From NCBI RefSeq assembly GCF_025857195.1, contig NZ_CP109787.1, forward strand, positions 499,501 to 563,500: a stretch of 64,000 nucleotides of DNA, written 5' to 3'. Shown piece after piece: positions 34,602 to 44,452 of the stretch. The DNA comes from Leisingera thetidis. GTDB lineage: Bacteria; Pseudomonadota; Alphaproteobacteria; Rhodobacterales; Rhodobacteraceae. The number at the start of each line of letters is the position of its first letter. Positions within the stretch are counted from its first letter, which is position 1. The notes under the pieces were generated by a model. The model did no database searches and was not told where the DNA came from. It was given only the letters and a program-made list of their open reading frames with translations. A program made the translations under genes and the position numbers.

Positions 34602-35069
34602 TCAGCCTTCCGTCCGGATCGGCTCGACCAGCCGGGACTCGAAGCGATCCGTCGGCCCGGTAAGCCACTCGCGAACCGCATCCAGAGTTTCCAAGGCCCT
34701 GTCCGGGCGGCGTAGTCCGCATTCCCAGACGATTGCGATCCTGACGCCTCTTTTTCGGATTTCTGCCTCGGCGCGCGCGTCTCTGAGAACGTTCGCCTCG
34801 AACTTTTTCCGCCAAAAATCTGGCCGGGTGGCCGGGGTTGTCGCGAAGCGGCACTCAGGATGCCGATGCCAGAAGCACCCGTGGACGAAGATGACCGCGT
34901 TCCACTTCGGCAAGACCAGGTCGGGGCGCCCTGGCAGGTGCTTCGCGTGAAGCCTGTAGCGGAAGCCCTGGCCGTGAAGCGCCTTCCGGAGGACGAGTTC
35001 GGGCTTGGTGTCTCGGCCGCGAATAGTCGACATCATTTTCGACCGGACATGTGGCGGAACGACATCCAA
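34602..35069 (-). CDS. vsr: very short patch repair (Vsr) endonuclease
   Basis: A 155-residue DNA mismatch endonuclease that nicks at T:G mismatches created by deamination of 5-methylcytosine, so it pairs with the adjacent methyltransferase. Motifs: RSKMMSTIRGRDTKPEL at the N-terminus, FRYRLHAKHLPGRPDLVLPK (catalytic Asp of the PD-(D/E)XK-like fold) and VFVHGCFWHRHPECRFA-type zinc/aromatic block (here IFVHGCFWHRHPECRFA). A TTG start at 35069 is chosen because it gives MDVVPPHVRSKMM and has AAAGGA upstream; the open frame continues upstream but overlaps the divergent methyltransferase gene. Divergent from dcm with a 69-base gap. Confidence 0.9.
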   Translation of the reverse strand: MDVVPPHVRSKMMSTIRGRDTKPELVLRKALHGQGFRYRLHAKHLPGRPDLVLPKWNAVIFVHGCFWHRHPECRFATTPATRPDFWRKKFEANVLRDARAEAEIRKRGVRIAIVWECGLRRPDRALETLDAVREWLTGPTDRFESRLVEPIRTEG

Positions 35070-35138
35070 ATGCTTTTTTCCTTTACTAACTGGACTGGTC
35101 CTGGAATGTACCCAGAACGAAAAGGAGTCGGGATACTG

Positions 35139-36731
35139 ATGCAAGAGCCCATTGACATCGTCGATCTGTTTTCTGGCCCCGGCGGCCTTGGCGAAGGCTT
35201 TGCGCAGGTGAGGTGCGAGGACGGAAATCGTCGCTTCCGGATCAATGTTTCCATTGAATGCGATCCGTCTGCTCATCGCACGCTACGTCTCAGGGCATTC
35301 CTCCGGTTGTTCCCGAGCCCACCTCCTGAATACCTGATCTGGATCAATGAGGGTACTGTGCAACCGGATTGGCAGAGATTGTATCCGACGCAATGGCGGG
35401 CTGCCGAGGATGAGGCGCGTTGCATGCGGCTCGGGGAGGCATCGACCACAGATTTCCTATCGGATCGTATCCGCCACCTGCGCTCCAAGGTCGGGCATCG
35501 CTCGGTCCTGATCGGGGGGCCGCCATGTCAGGCTTATTCGCTGGTCGGTCGCGCTCGCAATCGCGGAACGGCTGGCTACACGCCGGAACTCGACCATCGG
35601 AATTTCCTCTATGAGGAGTATGTCCGCATCCTTCGGGAACTCGAGCCGGACGTATTCGTGATGGAGAACGTCAAGGGCATGTTGTCCGCATCGGTCGCGG
35701 GAAAGAGAATCTTTCAGAACGTGCAGGCAGACCTCGAGGATTCCGGTTATCGTCTCGTTGCCTTGACCCGGGGTGGTCAGGAAGAAATTGACCGGAGCGG
35801 CGCCCAACTCAAGCCCGCGGACTTCGTAATCCGGGCTGAGGATCATGGAGTGCCGCAGGCCCGACACAGAGTGATCATTGTCGGGATACGCAAATCCGCG
35901 CACGCCCCGGAGTATCTGCCCTACCTTTCTCGGGGAAAACAGCAGGCGACCGTGCGGCATGTCCTTGGCGCCATCGGTGGCCTTCGCAGCGGCCTCAGCC
36001 GCAAGGACGATGCAGGATCATGGAAGGAGGCTGTCCAGAACGCGTGCCATCGTGTCCGGTTCGCAGCGAATGCAATGGATGACAGGGTTGCCGAGCGCTT
36101 CCGGGACTTGCTTCTCCGAGTGGAAAGCCGGACTGACACGCTTGCCGCCAGAGGCCGCACCGGTCGAGAGCCTTCCTTGGTCAGTGATGACTGTCCGCCT
36201 GCACTCGCCGCCTGGATGACGGCGCCTGCCATATCGCGGCTTCCGAACATGGAAACGCGCGGACACATGCCAGAGGATCTGGGCCGCTATCTGTTCGCTG
36301 CGATCTTCGCTGAGGTGCATGGTCATAGCCCGAAGGCCGGGAACTTTCCATCGACCCTCGCCCCGAGGCATGCCAACTGGAAATCCGGCAAATTTGCAGA
36401 CCGTTTCCGAGTTCAGACATTCGATTCGCCGTCCAGCACCATAACGAGCCATATCTCGAAGGACGGCCACTACTTCATCCATCCTGATCCGACGCAATGC
36501 CGCAGCCTGACTGTTCGCGAAGCTGCGCGACTTCAGACATTTCCAGATGATTATGTATTTCTGGGTAACCGAACTGAGCAATTCGTGCAGGTTGGAAATG
36601 CCGTTCCACCATTTCTTGCATTTCAGATCGCAAAGGAAATTTCCGCAATATTCGATCGCGGAGTAACCCGGGTGACAGATCCTGCCGGCGAGGAACGTCA
36701 AGACTGTCTGGAAGGAACGGTCGGTGGTTGA
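35139..36731 (+). CDS. dcm: DNA (cytosine-5-)-methyltransferase
   Basis: A 530-residue C5 cytosine methyltransferase. Motif I DLFSGPGGLGEGF is at residues 8-20; motif IV catalytic Cys is in GGPPCQAYSLVGR at about 129; motif VI FVMENVKG at about 174; motif VIII QARHRVIIVG at about 240; the target-recognition region follows, and motif X QVGNAVPPFLA is at about 485. ATG 35139 is chosen because it places motif I correctly and has AAAGGAG 11 bases upstream; upstream ATGs would overlap Vsr. Together with the downstream ATPase-helicase-nuclease genes it likely marks self DNA. Recognition sequence cannot be read from the sequence. Confidence 0.93.
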   Translation: MQEPIDIVDLFSGPGGLGEGFAQVRCEDGNRRFRINVSIECDPSAHRTLRLRAFLRLFPSPPPEYLIWINEGTVQPDWQRLYPTQWRAAEDEARCMRLGEASTTDFLSDRIRHLRSKVGHRSVLIGGPPCQAYSLVGRARNRGTAGYTPELDHRNFLYEEYVRILRELEPDVFVMENVKGMLSASVAGKRIFQNVQADLEDSGYRLVALTRGGQEEIDRSGAQLKPADFVIRAEDHGVPQARHRVIIVGIRKSAHAPEYLPYLSRGKQQATVRHVLGAIGGLRSGLSRKDDAGSWKEAVQNACHRVRFAANAMDDRVAERFRDLLLRVESRTDTLAARGRTGREPSLVSDDCPPALAAWMTAPAISRLPNMETRGHMPEDLGRYLFAAIFAEVHGHSPKAGNFPSTLAPRHANWKSGKFADRFRVQTFDSPSSTITSHISKDGHYFIHPDPTQCRSLTVREAARLQTFPDDYVFLGNRTEQFVQVGNAVPPFLAFQIAKEISAIFDRGVTRVTDPAGEERQDCLEGTVGG

Positions 36732-36790
36732 TCCCTTGATGACAATGTGCAACCGTGAGGCCCGAATAGCTGCTCCAAATCGGTTTCACT

Positions 36791-38278
36791 GTGCCTCCAA
36801 ATTCGACCCTTCGTTCGGCAGACGCCACACCGCACGCATCTGCACTTGTCGAAACCCTCCGTGACCTTGGATACTCTCTTGAGACCGCTTTGGCGGATAT
36901 CATCGACAACTCGATTACTGCTGGTGCAACCAACATTCGTCTGCTGACGGATATCGGCCCTGAAGGTCCATTGCTCGGCATCCTGGACGATGGAGCGGGG
37001 ATGACCGAGGACGAACTGATCGCGGCCATGCGTCCGGGCAGCCGTAGTCCCACGGAAGAACGCGACACTCCTGATCTTGGACGTTTCGGCCTTGGCTTGA
37101 AGAGTGCCTCGTTTTCGCAATGTCGCAGATTGACTGTGGTTTCGAGACGCGACGGCATTGTCTCAGCAGCGATATGGGACCTTGATGAGGTGGTCAGGAC
37201 CAACACATGGGCAATCGAGGTAATGCAAGATCCATCGCCTCTGCCATGGTTCAGACAGTTGCGTGGGTCTGGAACGCTGGTCATATGGGAAAAGATCGAC
37301 CGGATTGCCGACGGGGTGACGCATGACAAAGACAGGATCGCCGAGATTGCGAATGAGCGGATTTCCAATGCCGAGTATCACATTCGGCTCGTGTTTCATC
37401 GATTCATGTCGGTGTCCGGTCGAAAGGCTCTTTCCATTTCGCTGAATGGTCGCACTCTGAAGCCGATCGATCCCTTTGCGGAATCGAATGCGGCAACGAT
37501 GCGCGATCAGGAAGACGTTCTGCATCTTCGGCAAGGTGACGTCGTGATTCAGAGCATCACTCTTCCGCATCATCGCCAAATGTCTCAGCAGGCTTGGGAA
37601 GAACTCGGTGGGCCGGAAGGGCATCTGAAATCGCAGGGCTTCTATCTCTACCGCGGCCGACGACTGATTCAATACGGCTCTTGGTTCGGCTTGGCGCGTC
37701 AAACCGAGTTAACCAAGCTATCCCGCGTGCGCATCGACATACCGAACAGCATGGATTCGCTCTGGAAGATCGATGTCAAGAAGTCGTCCGCTCAGATGCC
37801 ACCGGTCGTCAGGGACCGGCTCCGGAAGCTGCTGGACCGGATCTCACTCGGATCGAGGCGAACCTACCGCAAGCGCGGCCAGAAGCTGGTTGACGAAGCA
37901 AGGATGCCCATGTGGTCTCGCATCCAGACCGGGGAGCAGATCAGCTACTGTCCAAACGAGGAACACCCCGTATTTCTGGACTTTGCCGATCGACTTGATC
38001 CCGATCTGCGGGAAGCCTTCATGAACTGCATCCGGCTCGTCGGCTCTTCACTGCCCGTAGATACGCTACATTCCGACATGGCCGGCCACGCCGAAAAAAT
38101 CCGTGGCGCCTCCGCCGGCGAGGCGACCGTCATCCAGGGCGTAGAGGCGATGTTCAAGCGCGGTCTGGCCCCTGGGGATGTTTGGACGATCCTGCGCGAT
38201 GTCGAACCTTTCGCGTCGCATCGTGAGCTGGTCGAGCGTATCATCGTCGGCCATCAAGAAGTCAGGAGCGAAGTATGA
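36791..38278 (+). CDS. GHKL (MutL/MORC/HSP90-like) ATPase of a Z1-type defence system
   Basis: A 495-residue protein with a Bergerat-fold ATPase: N box in ALADIIDNSITAGATNI (an Asp stands where many homologues have Glu), G1 box ILDDGAGM and G2 box FGLGLKSASFSQC in the first 110 residues, followed by an S5-like transducer domain. Such proteins act as ATP-gated clamps or gates on DNA. They occur next to Z1 helicases in the MutL/MORC-linked restriction systems described by Iyer et al. (2008). A GTG start at 36791 is the best available; no strong Shine-Dalgarno is visible. It ends in an ATGA overlap with the Z1 gene. Confidence 0.88.
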   Translation: MPPNSTLRSADATPHASALVETLRDLGYSLETALADIIDNSITAGATNIRLLTDIGPEGPLLGILDDGAGMTEDELIAAMRPGSRSPTEERDTPDLGRFGLGLKSASFSQCRRLTVVSRRDGIVSAAIWDLDEVVRTNTWAIEVMQDPSPLPWFRQLRGSGTLVIWEKIDRIADGVTHDKDRIAEIANERISNAEYHIRLVFHRFMSVSGRKALSISLNGRTLKPIDPFAESNAATMRDQEDVLHLRQGDVVIQSITLPHHRQMSQQAWEELGGPEGHLKSQGFYLYRGRRLIQYGSWFGLARQTELTKLSRVRIDIPNSMDSLWKIDVKKSSAQMPPVVRDRLRKLLDRISLGSRRTYRKRGQKLVDEARMPMWSRIQTGEQISYCPNEEHPVFLDFADRLDPDLREAFMNCIRLVGSSLPVDTLHSDMAGHAEKIRGASAGEATVIQGVEAMFKRGLAPGDVWTILRDVEPFASHRELVERIIVGHQEVRSEV

Positions 38279-40989
38279 GCGACCAACTGGACAATCTGGA
38301 GACAATGGTCACGGCGATGCTCGCCAAGGAAGTTCGCCCTACCGAAGACAGGGTTCGTGAGCTGATTGCCCAGATGCGCGACCTGCCGTTTCTTACCGGC
38401 ATCACAGATGCCGACTGCGAGATCCTGGCTCGGCGGATCGAGGAGCGTCATGGGATCAGCATGGGCCTCGGAGCCGGCGTAGCGTCGAAGGATTTCGAGC
38501 CCTGGCTTGCTGACGCGAAGATTCGAGGCGAGATCGACGGCTACTACTGGGACCGATACCGGCGGCTTCTTGTCGAGAAGAAGATGCCACCGGATGTGGT
38601 TTCCGGCATGGACGAGGTCACGGATCGTGTCCTCGGCTACTTGGGTAATCCTCGCGACAACAGCGAATGGAGCCGTCTTGGCATGGTCGTCGGCTACGTC
38701 CAGAGCGGCAAGACAGCAAACTACACCGGTCTGGTCTGCAAGGCCGCGGATGCCGGATATCGTCTGATCGTGGTAATCGCCGGTATCCACAACAACCTGC
38801 GCAACCAAACGCAAACCCGGATCGACGAAGGCTTCATCGGTCGCGACACCGCACGTCTGGCCCGGAAGGACCGGGCGGAGGCGCAGAAGATCATTGGCGT
38901 CGGGCGCTTCGATCAGACGCGCTTCCCGGTCTCGCTCACGACTTCGCTGCGCGACTTCAACAAGGCCACTGCAACCACTAACACCAGCCAGATCGGGCAG
39001 TACAGTGTCCCCGTCGTCCTCGTCATCAAGAAGAACGCCAGCACGCTGAAGAACCTCATCGAGTGGCTCAAGGAACATTCGGCCGGCACGGCAAGCCAGA
39101 TGGTCGAGCAGCCGATGCTCCTGATCGACGACGAGGCCGACAACGCCTCGATCAACATCAAGCATGGCAAGGACGAGATTGCGCGCATCAATGGTCAGAT
39201 CCGCGAGCTCCTGGGCCTGTTCCGCCGGAGCTGCTACGTTGGTTATACCGCGACCCCTTTCGCGAATATCTTCATCGACCCCGATACAGATGACGCTACA
39301 ATAGGCCAGGACCTATTCCCACGGCACTTCATCATTGGTCTGGATGCACCATCGAACTACTTCGGCGCCCAGAAGGTGTTCATAGAGAACCGGGACAAGC
39401 ATATCCGGGACATTGACGACAACGAGGACATCCTCCCGCTCAAGCATACGATCGACCTCAGTCTGGACGGGCTGCCTGCCAGCCTGGAAAAGGCCGTGCG
39501 GGCCTTCATAGTCGCGCGCGCCATCCGGAACCTGCGGGGTCAGCAGGGTGACCATGCCTCTATGCTCGTCAACGCGTCGCGATTCACCGGCGTCCAAGGC
39601 CAATTGAGGCGACGGATTACTGATTTCGTGGAACGCATCCGGTCAGCCGTGACCGTTGATGGGGGCAAGGGCACGGCTGCGCTCCAGAACGCGCAAATCG
39701 CGGCGTTGCGGCAGGTTTGGACAGAGGAATTCGCAGGGCTCGAAAACGCCGACCGGTGGGAGCCGATTCAGAGCAGCCTGCATGACGTCCTCGCGGCGGC
39801 GCGGATCGTGGAGGTTAATGCCAGCCGCCAGGCCTCGTCGCTGGACTATGACAGAAAGGGCGATTTCGGACAGACCGTGATCGCGATCGGAGGTTTCTCC
39901 CTTTCGCGGGGTCTTACACTGGAAGGACTGACGGTCTCGTATTTCCTGCGTAACTCGATGATGTACGACACGCTGATGCAGATGGGCCGTTGGTTCGGCT
40001 ATCGGCCCGACTACGAGGATCTTTGCCGAGTATGGATGCCGACCGAAAGCGTCGGTTGGTATGCGCATATCGCCGAGGCGATGGACGAACTCCAGCGCGA
40101 CTTGAAGCGGATGGAACTGGACGGCGGAACACCAGAGGACTTCGGCCTTGCGGTTCGCAGCCACCCGCAGAACTTGATCGTCACAGCGCGCAACAAGATG
40201 GGTTCTGGCCAGGAAGTTCCGATGAAGGTTGGTCTGGCAAATAGGTTGATCGAAACGACGCGCCTGTCGGCGGACACCACTATCATCGAGCGGAATGTCG
40301 CCGCCGCCCGTCGTCTCGTCGAGATCAGTCTCGATCCCGGCACGGCAGAGAGTATCGAGCTGCGCGAGAGCAGCCCTTTCGGAACGCTTGCGTCCGGCGT
40401 TCCCGTCGAGCACGTCTTGGAATTCCTGAGAACCTTCAGGCCTCACGGTTCGAATCCGGCGACCGATCCCCGCCTGATCGGCGACTACATCTTGGAAAGG
40501 GCGGCTACTGAGTTGAAGCTGTGGGATATCCTGGTAGCATCTGCCAAGGGTAACGATAATCAGGATGGTCTGCTTGGGCCGACATTGGGCACCTACGCGA
40601 GAACAGTGGCAAAACGGGATGTTGACAGCGGGTTCTTCAACATCGGCAGCGGTAGCGCACGCGTCGGCCAGCCCGGCGATGAAAAGGCAGGACTGAACGA
40701 AGCCACGATTCAGGACGCCGAGGCCAAGTTCCGCACGAAGGAGCCGAAGAAGACTTTTCCCGACCACATCTATCGGTCAGCACGCAGGCGGCCGCTCCTG
40801 ATCGTCCGCGTGCTTGCACCGCGGATACAGAACGATGCCAGAAGCCTTCCTCTGGTGCCGGCTTGGAGTATCAGCTTCCCGCCGTCCTCGATCGAGGGCG
40901 GCACCGTCGAATACATCGTCGGAAAGGTCATGCTGCGTGAACTGTTCGGCGATGCTGACGAGGTGGACGAAGATGCCGAATACGCCTGA
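38275..40989 (+). CDS. Z1-domain superfamily II helicase/ATPase
   Basis: A 904-residue helicase-like protein. Walker A is VVGYVQSGKTANYTGLV at about residue 141; motif II is MLLIDDEADNASIN at about 282; motif III VGYTATPFANIFID follows; the Z1 domain contains GGFSLSRGLTLEGLTVSYF and the arginine-finger motif VI QMGRWFGYR at about 568. The DEAD-like DDEAD box and the 'SRG(L)T' motif are Z1 hallmarks. It likely translocates along or unwinds target DNA for the associated nuclease. It starts in the stop codon of the ATPase gene and overlaps the next gene by 17 bases. Confidence 0.93.
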   Translation: MSDQLDNLETMVTAMLAKEVRPTEDRVRELIAQMRDLPFLTGITDADCEILARRIEERHGISMGLGAGVASKDFEPWLADAKIRGEIDGYYWDRYRRLLVEKKMPPDVVSGMDEVTDRVLGYLGNPRDNSEWSRLGMVVGYVQSGKTANYTGLVCKAADAGYRLIVVIAGIHNNLRNQTQTRIDEGFIGRDTARLARKDRAEAQKIIGVGRFDQTRFPVSLTTSLRDFNKATATTNTSQIGQYSVPVVLVIKKNASTLKNLIEWLKEHSAGTASQMVEQPMLLIDDEADNASINIKHGKDEIARINGQIRELLGLFRRSCYVGYTATPFANIFIDPDTDDATIGQDLFPRHFIIGLDAPSNYFGAQKVFIENRDKHIRDIDDNEDILPLKHTIDLSLDGLPASLEKAVRAFIVARAIRNLRGQQGDHASMLVNASRFTGVQGQLRRRITDFVERIRSAVTVDGGKGTAALQNAQIAALRQVWTEEFAGLENADRWEPIQSSLHDVLAAARIVEVNASRQASSLDYDRKGDFGQTVIAIGGFSLSRGLTLEGLTVSYFLRNSMMYDTLMQMGRWFGYRPDYEDLCRVWMPTESVGWYAHIAEAMDELQRDLKRMELDGGTPEDFGLAVRSHPQNLIVTARNKMGSGQEVPMKVGLANRLIETTRLSADTTIIERNVAAARRLVEISLDPGTAESIELRESSPFGTLASGVPVEHVLEFLRTFRPHGSNPATDPRLIGDYILERAATELKLWDILVASAKGNDNQDGLLGPTLGTYARTVAKRDVDSGFFNIGSGSARVGQPGDEKAGLNEATIQDAEAKFRTKEPKKTFPDHIYRSARRRPLLIVRVLAPRIQNDARSLPLVPAWSISFPPSSIEGGTVEYIVGKVMLRELFGDADEVDEDAEYA

Positions 40990-41923
40990 AGCCTGGGCCG
41001 GCCTCGCTCCTGGTGGGATCGACAGTCGCCGTGTCGATAGCGCCGGTCGCTGGGGTTTCTGGTGGACTGTCACGGTGGATGGGTGCTTGGCACTTGCCCT
41101 TCGCGCGACGGCGCTCCCCGAAAGACGACCGGAACCACCGCGCCTGAAGGCTATCGAGCTCCGCTATTCCGAAAGCGTAATTCCCGCGATCATCCTGATC
41201 CTGAAGGATCGCGCTCAGGCTGCGCTCTTCGAGACGCTGTGCCGCGACATCATCTCAGCCACTCGGGATGCGACCGACGAGGGGCAGGCCGTCACACGCT
41301 TCGTCGCCAGGTGTGCCCGCTGGCATCATCTACTGCGTGGTGGCGGCCCGGGAATGAGCGAGGAGCGACAGAAGGGCCTAATCGGCGAACTGTGCCTGCT
41401 CAAGGAACTCGCCCGAGCAATCGGTCCTTCGGCGGCGCTAATAGCGTGGGGCGGCCCGTTGGGCGCTCAGAAGGACTTCGATGACGGCCAGTTCTGCATC
41501 GAAGTGAAGACTACCCGATCTGCTGGGAAACCCAAGGTCAGGATCGCCTCGGAGCATCAGCTTTCAGATGTTCCTGATCGGGACTTCGTTCTTGCGGCTC
41601 TGGCCGTCGATCGAGTGGCGGCGCCCGAAGGCGCCGATCTTCATACTTGGGTGAAACAAACGGCCGCATCTCTAAAGATCGAGGAACACGGCCGGCAGAA
41701 CGACTGGGATCATGCACTGGCCGCCTCGGGATACTGCGAAGAAGACGAAACGCTACGTGCCTTCACTTGGAAGGCAGGCATGCTACGCTACTACGACGTT
41801 GTCGGTGGCTTTCCACGTCTCTTACCTCCCCTGCCAAGGGGCATCAGCGACCTTACGTATTCGGTGGACCTGTCCACGTGCCAGTCCTTTGAACGCGATG
41901 CCCCATTCACCCCCCCCGAATAG
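40973..41923 (+). CDS. PD-(D/E)XK-motif protein (DUF4420-like), putative nuclease
   Basis: A 316-residue protein. The nuclease motif is visible near residue 175: GAQKDFDDGQFCIEVKTT gives the D...ExK core, preceded by the helix KGLIGELCLLKELARAIG that contributes an early Glu. This is the pattern of DUF4420, often annotated PD-(D/E)XK motif protein, in Z1/AIPR loci. The ATG at 40973 lies inside the end of the Z1 gene, with GAGGTGG seven bases upstream, so translation is coupled. It is the best candidate for the DNA-cleaving subunit of the system. Confidence 0.85.
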   Translation: MPNTPEAWAGLAPGGIDSRRVDSAGRWGFWWTVTVDGCLALALRATALPERRPEPPRLKAIELRYSESVIPAIILILKDRAQAALFETLCRDIISATRDATDEGQAVTRFVARCARWHHLLRGGGPGMSEERQKGLIGELCLLKELARAIGPSAALIAWGGPLGAQKDFDDGQFCIEVKTTRSAGKPKVRIASEHQLSDVPDRDFVLAALAVDRVAAPEGADLHTWVKQTAASLKIEEHGRQNDWDHALAASGYCEEDETLRAFTWKAGMLRYYDVVGGFPRLLPPLPRGISDLTYSVDLSTCQSFERDAPFTPPE

Positions 41924-41937
41924 GAGCGGCTCATTAC

Positions 41938-44010
41938 ATGACCGATCTTGCCGAATTCCACCGCTCTCAACTGGCCGATGCCCGGATCGAAGCAGACTCG
42001 CGTGGTATTCTGACCATCGAAGCCTGGTTCGATCGCGTGAAGGAACGCCTGTCGGAAGCCGGCGAGGTAGAGACGGCAGACATCGCGTATTTTGAGCAAG
42101 GCAATGGCGCGCAGAGATTGCGTGTCGACGGCTATGGAGGTGATCCCCGCGATTGCGATGGTATTCTTTCGCTTATCATCTGCGATTTCCATGACGACGA
42201 CGAGCTGAAGACCATCGGAAAGGCCGATCTGCCGCGCCTGTTCAACCCGCTGATCCGCTTCATGAAGCAGGCCCGTGACGAGGATTTTCGGAATTCTCTG
42301 AACGAGGTGAGCCCCGGCTTCCAGGTCTCGGACCTGTTGATCACGACGTGGAAGTATGTCGAGAAGATCAAGCTCATCCTGCTTTCGAACCGGCACTACG
42401 TCGGCCGCGTCGACGGAATGTCGGCAGGCAATAACGATGGCGTCCCGGTCACTTACAATGTTTGGGACCTCGCGCGGATCGAGCGTCACGAACGCGCCAG
42501 CGCCGGTCGCGAGGAGATCGACATTGACTTGGATGGCGATTTTGGCGGTGGAATTCCTGCGCTTAGAGCCTCGCGTACTGGCGGGAATCTCGAGAGCTAC
42601 CTGATGATCATCCCCGGTGCCCAGTTGGCGGCAATCTACGACCGATGGGGCGCACGTCTGCTGGAGGCGAATGTACGGAGCTTCCTCCAAGCCCGAGCGG
42701 CTACGAACAAGGGGATTGCCAAGACAATTCGCGAGACACCGGAATTCTTCTTTCCCTACAACAACGGCCTCTCGGCGACCGCCAGCGAAGTGGAGACCAG
42801 GCCCGGTCCGGACGGCCTCGAGGTGGTCCGGCTGCGAGACCTTCAGATTGTGAACGGTGGGCAGACCACAGGCTCGATCCATGCCGCGCTCCGCAATGCC
42901 AAGGAACAGCTCGAGTCGGCGTTCGTCCAGATGAAGTTGACGATCGTTCCGCCGGAGGAGGCCGAGCAGATCGTTCCTAACATTTCGAAGTTCGCCAATA
43001 CACAGAACAAGGTCAACGCTGCCGATTTTTTCTCCAACCATCCGTTCCACATCCGGATGGAACAGTTCTCCAGGCAACTGCTGGCACCGAAGGGCGAGGG
43101 ACGACTCGAGACGCGGTGGTTCTACGAGCGAACCCGAGGGCAGTACCTTGACGAAAAGGCGAGACGCACACCGGCTCAGCAGAAGAAATTCGAGCTCGAA
43201 TTCCCGAAGTCGCAGCTCTTCACCAAAACCGATCTGGCGAAGTACGAGATGTCTTCTCAGGAACAGCCTCACGTCGTGTCGACCGGCGCCCAGAAGAACT
43301 TTTCCTCCTTCGCGAAGACGATCGGGGAAGCCTGGGAAAAGGGTGACGCGAAATTCGATGAAACCTGGTTTCGTCGCTTGGTTGGGAAGGCCATCATTTT
43401 CCGCGACCTGGAGCGGGAGGTTCCGAAGCAACCATGGTATCCTGGGGGGTATCGCGCGAACATTGTGACCTACGCGATCGCGAAGGTCTTCCATGATGCC
43501 CGGGCGATGGGAAAACTCGTTGATCTCGACGCGGTCTGGCGGCAGCAGACCGTGCCGGGGGAGTTAAAATCCGCTCTGCTCAGCGCGGCGGCCGAAGCGA
43601 CATTGGTGATAACCTCGCCGCCGGAAGGTGTCAGGAACATCACCGAATGGGCGAAGAAGCAGGCTTGCTGGGCAAATCTCCAGAAGGTCGAGATTTCCTA
43701 CGAAGACCTCGAGGGCGCCGTACAGACCAAGGCCGAGGCGCGGGAGACGGTCAAGGAAGCTCGCGCGGACCGCTCGGTCACGGATGCCGCCACCGCTTTG
43801 ATCGAGGTCACCAACTTTGGCGCAGCGCATTGGGCGTCTCTTCTCGAATGGGCACGGTCCCAGCGGAAACTGACACCGAAAGAAGCCCAGACGCTTGGCG
43901 TCTGTGCCAGCATGCCTCGTCAGATACCCTCGGACTGGCAGGCCAAGCAGGCGTTGGACGTGTTGCAACGGATGTCGGGTGAAGGATATCAGCCCGAGGG
44001 CACAACGTAG
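41938..44010 (+). CDS. AIPR-family protein
   Basis: A 690-residue protein matching the AIPR family (abortive infection phage resistance-related). The N-terminal third is rich in the acidic YGGDPRDCDGILSLIICDF block; the family core reads FFFPYNNGLSATASEVE and LQIVNGGQTTGSIHAAL at residues about 265-320. Members are common last genes of Z1/MutL loci. A biochemical role is not established; binding of nucleic acid or a phage signal is a guess. TAGGAG about 9 bases upstream of the ATG and a 14-base gap tie it to the same operon. Confidence 0.87.
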   Translation: MTDLAEFHRSQLADARIEADSRGILTIEAWFDRVKERLSEAGEVETADIAYFEQGNGAQRLRVDGYGGDPRDCDGILSLIICDFHDDDELKTIGKADLPRLFNPLIRFMKQARDEDFRNSLNEVSPGFQVSDLLITTWKYVEKIKLILLSNRHYVGRVDGMSAGNNDGVPVTYNVWDLARIERHERASAGREEIDIDLDGDFGGGIPALRASRTGGNLESYLMIIPGAQLAAIYDRWGARLLEANVRSFLQARAATNKGIAKTIRETPEFFFPYNNGLSATASEVETRPGPDGLEVVRLRDLQIVNGGQTTGSIHAALRNAKEQLESAFVQMKLTIVPPEEAEQIVPNISKFANTQNKVNAADFFSNHPFHIRMEQFSRQLLAPKGEGRLETRWFYERTRGQYLDEKARRTPAQQKKFELEFPKSQLFTKTDLAKYEMSSQEQPHVVSTGAQKNFSSFAKTIGEAWEKGDAKFDETWFRRLVGKAIIFRDLEREVPKQPWYPGGYRANIVTYAIAKVFHDARAMGKLVDLDAVWRQQTVPGELKSALLSAAAEATLVITSPPEGVRNITEWAKKQACWANLQKVEISYEDLEGAVQTKAEARETVKEARADRSVTDAATALIEVTNFGAAHWASLLEWARSQRKLTPKEAQTLGVCASMPRQIPSDWQAKQALDVLQRMSGEGYQPEGTT

Positions 44011-44189
44011 CAGGGCTGAGGATGGCAAGAAGTCAGTTACCGATAATTGGGAAAGGTTGCTCTTCTCGCGTCTGCTGACTCGCTTTCGGGTTCAGAGTGG
44101 TTCTATAAAAGAAGCGCAGCGAATGGGAACTCATCGCCCTGGCTGTGTGCATGGACCTGTCACGTTTGCGAGCCGCCCCAAGTTCTCAT

Positions 44190-44313
44190 TTATGCGGCCT
44201 GGGCTCCGAAGGCCAACGGGCTTTTCCAGCCGAGGGCTGAGTGCCTGCGGCGTGGATTATAGAAGCCGTTGATGTATTCGAAGATAGCCAGTTCGGCAGA
44301 GAGGCGCGTTGGC
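44190..44313 (-). pseudogene. IS3-family transposase OrfB C-terminal remnant
   Basis: About 40 codons on the minus strand read SAELAIFEYINGFYNP and RRRHSALGWKSPLAFGAQAA then TAA. This is the C-terminal end of IS3-group transposases (FEYI..FYNPRRRHSALG.KSP). In-frame stops lie just upstream and the catalytic DDE part is absent, so it is a scar. The rest of the 44011-44823 interval has only one weak small frame. Confidence 0.8.
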
Positions 44314-44452
44314 TACTATCTCTGCCACAGCAATTCTACTTGGCCCCGCTCCAGAAGCAGACGCTCGGATTGTTGATATGCGGTCTCTTGCACAGAATTC
44401 TTAGGATCGCTGCAACCGCCGTTCGTGCCCCTTTGCTTGATCGAGTGCAGTT

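Noticed and set aside
41791..43494. 567-codon open frame antisense to the AIPR gene
   Set aside because: No motifs and no ribosome-binding site; the plus-strand AIPR protein explains the sequence.
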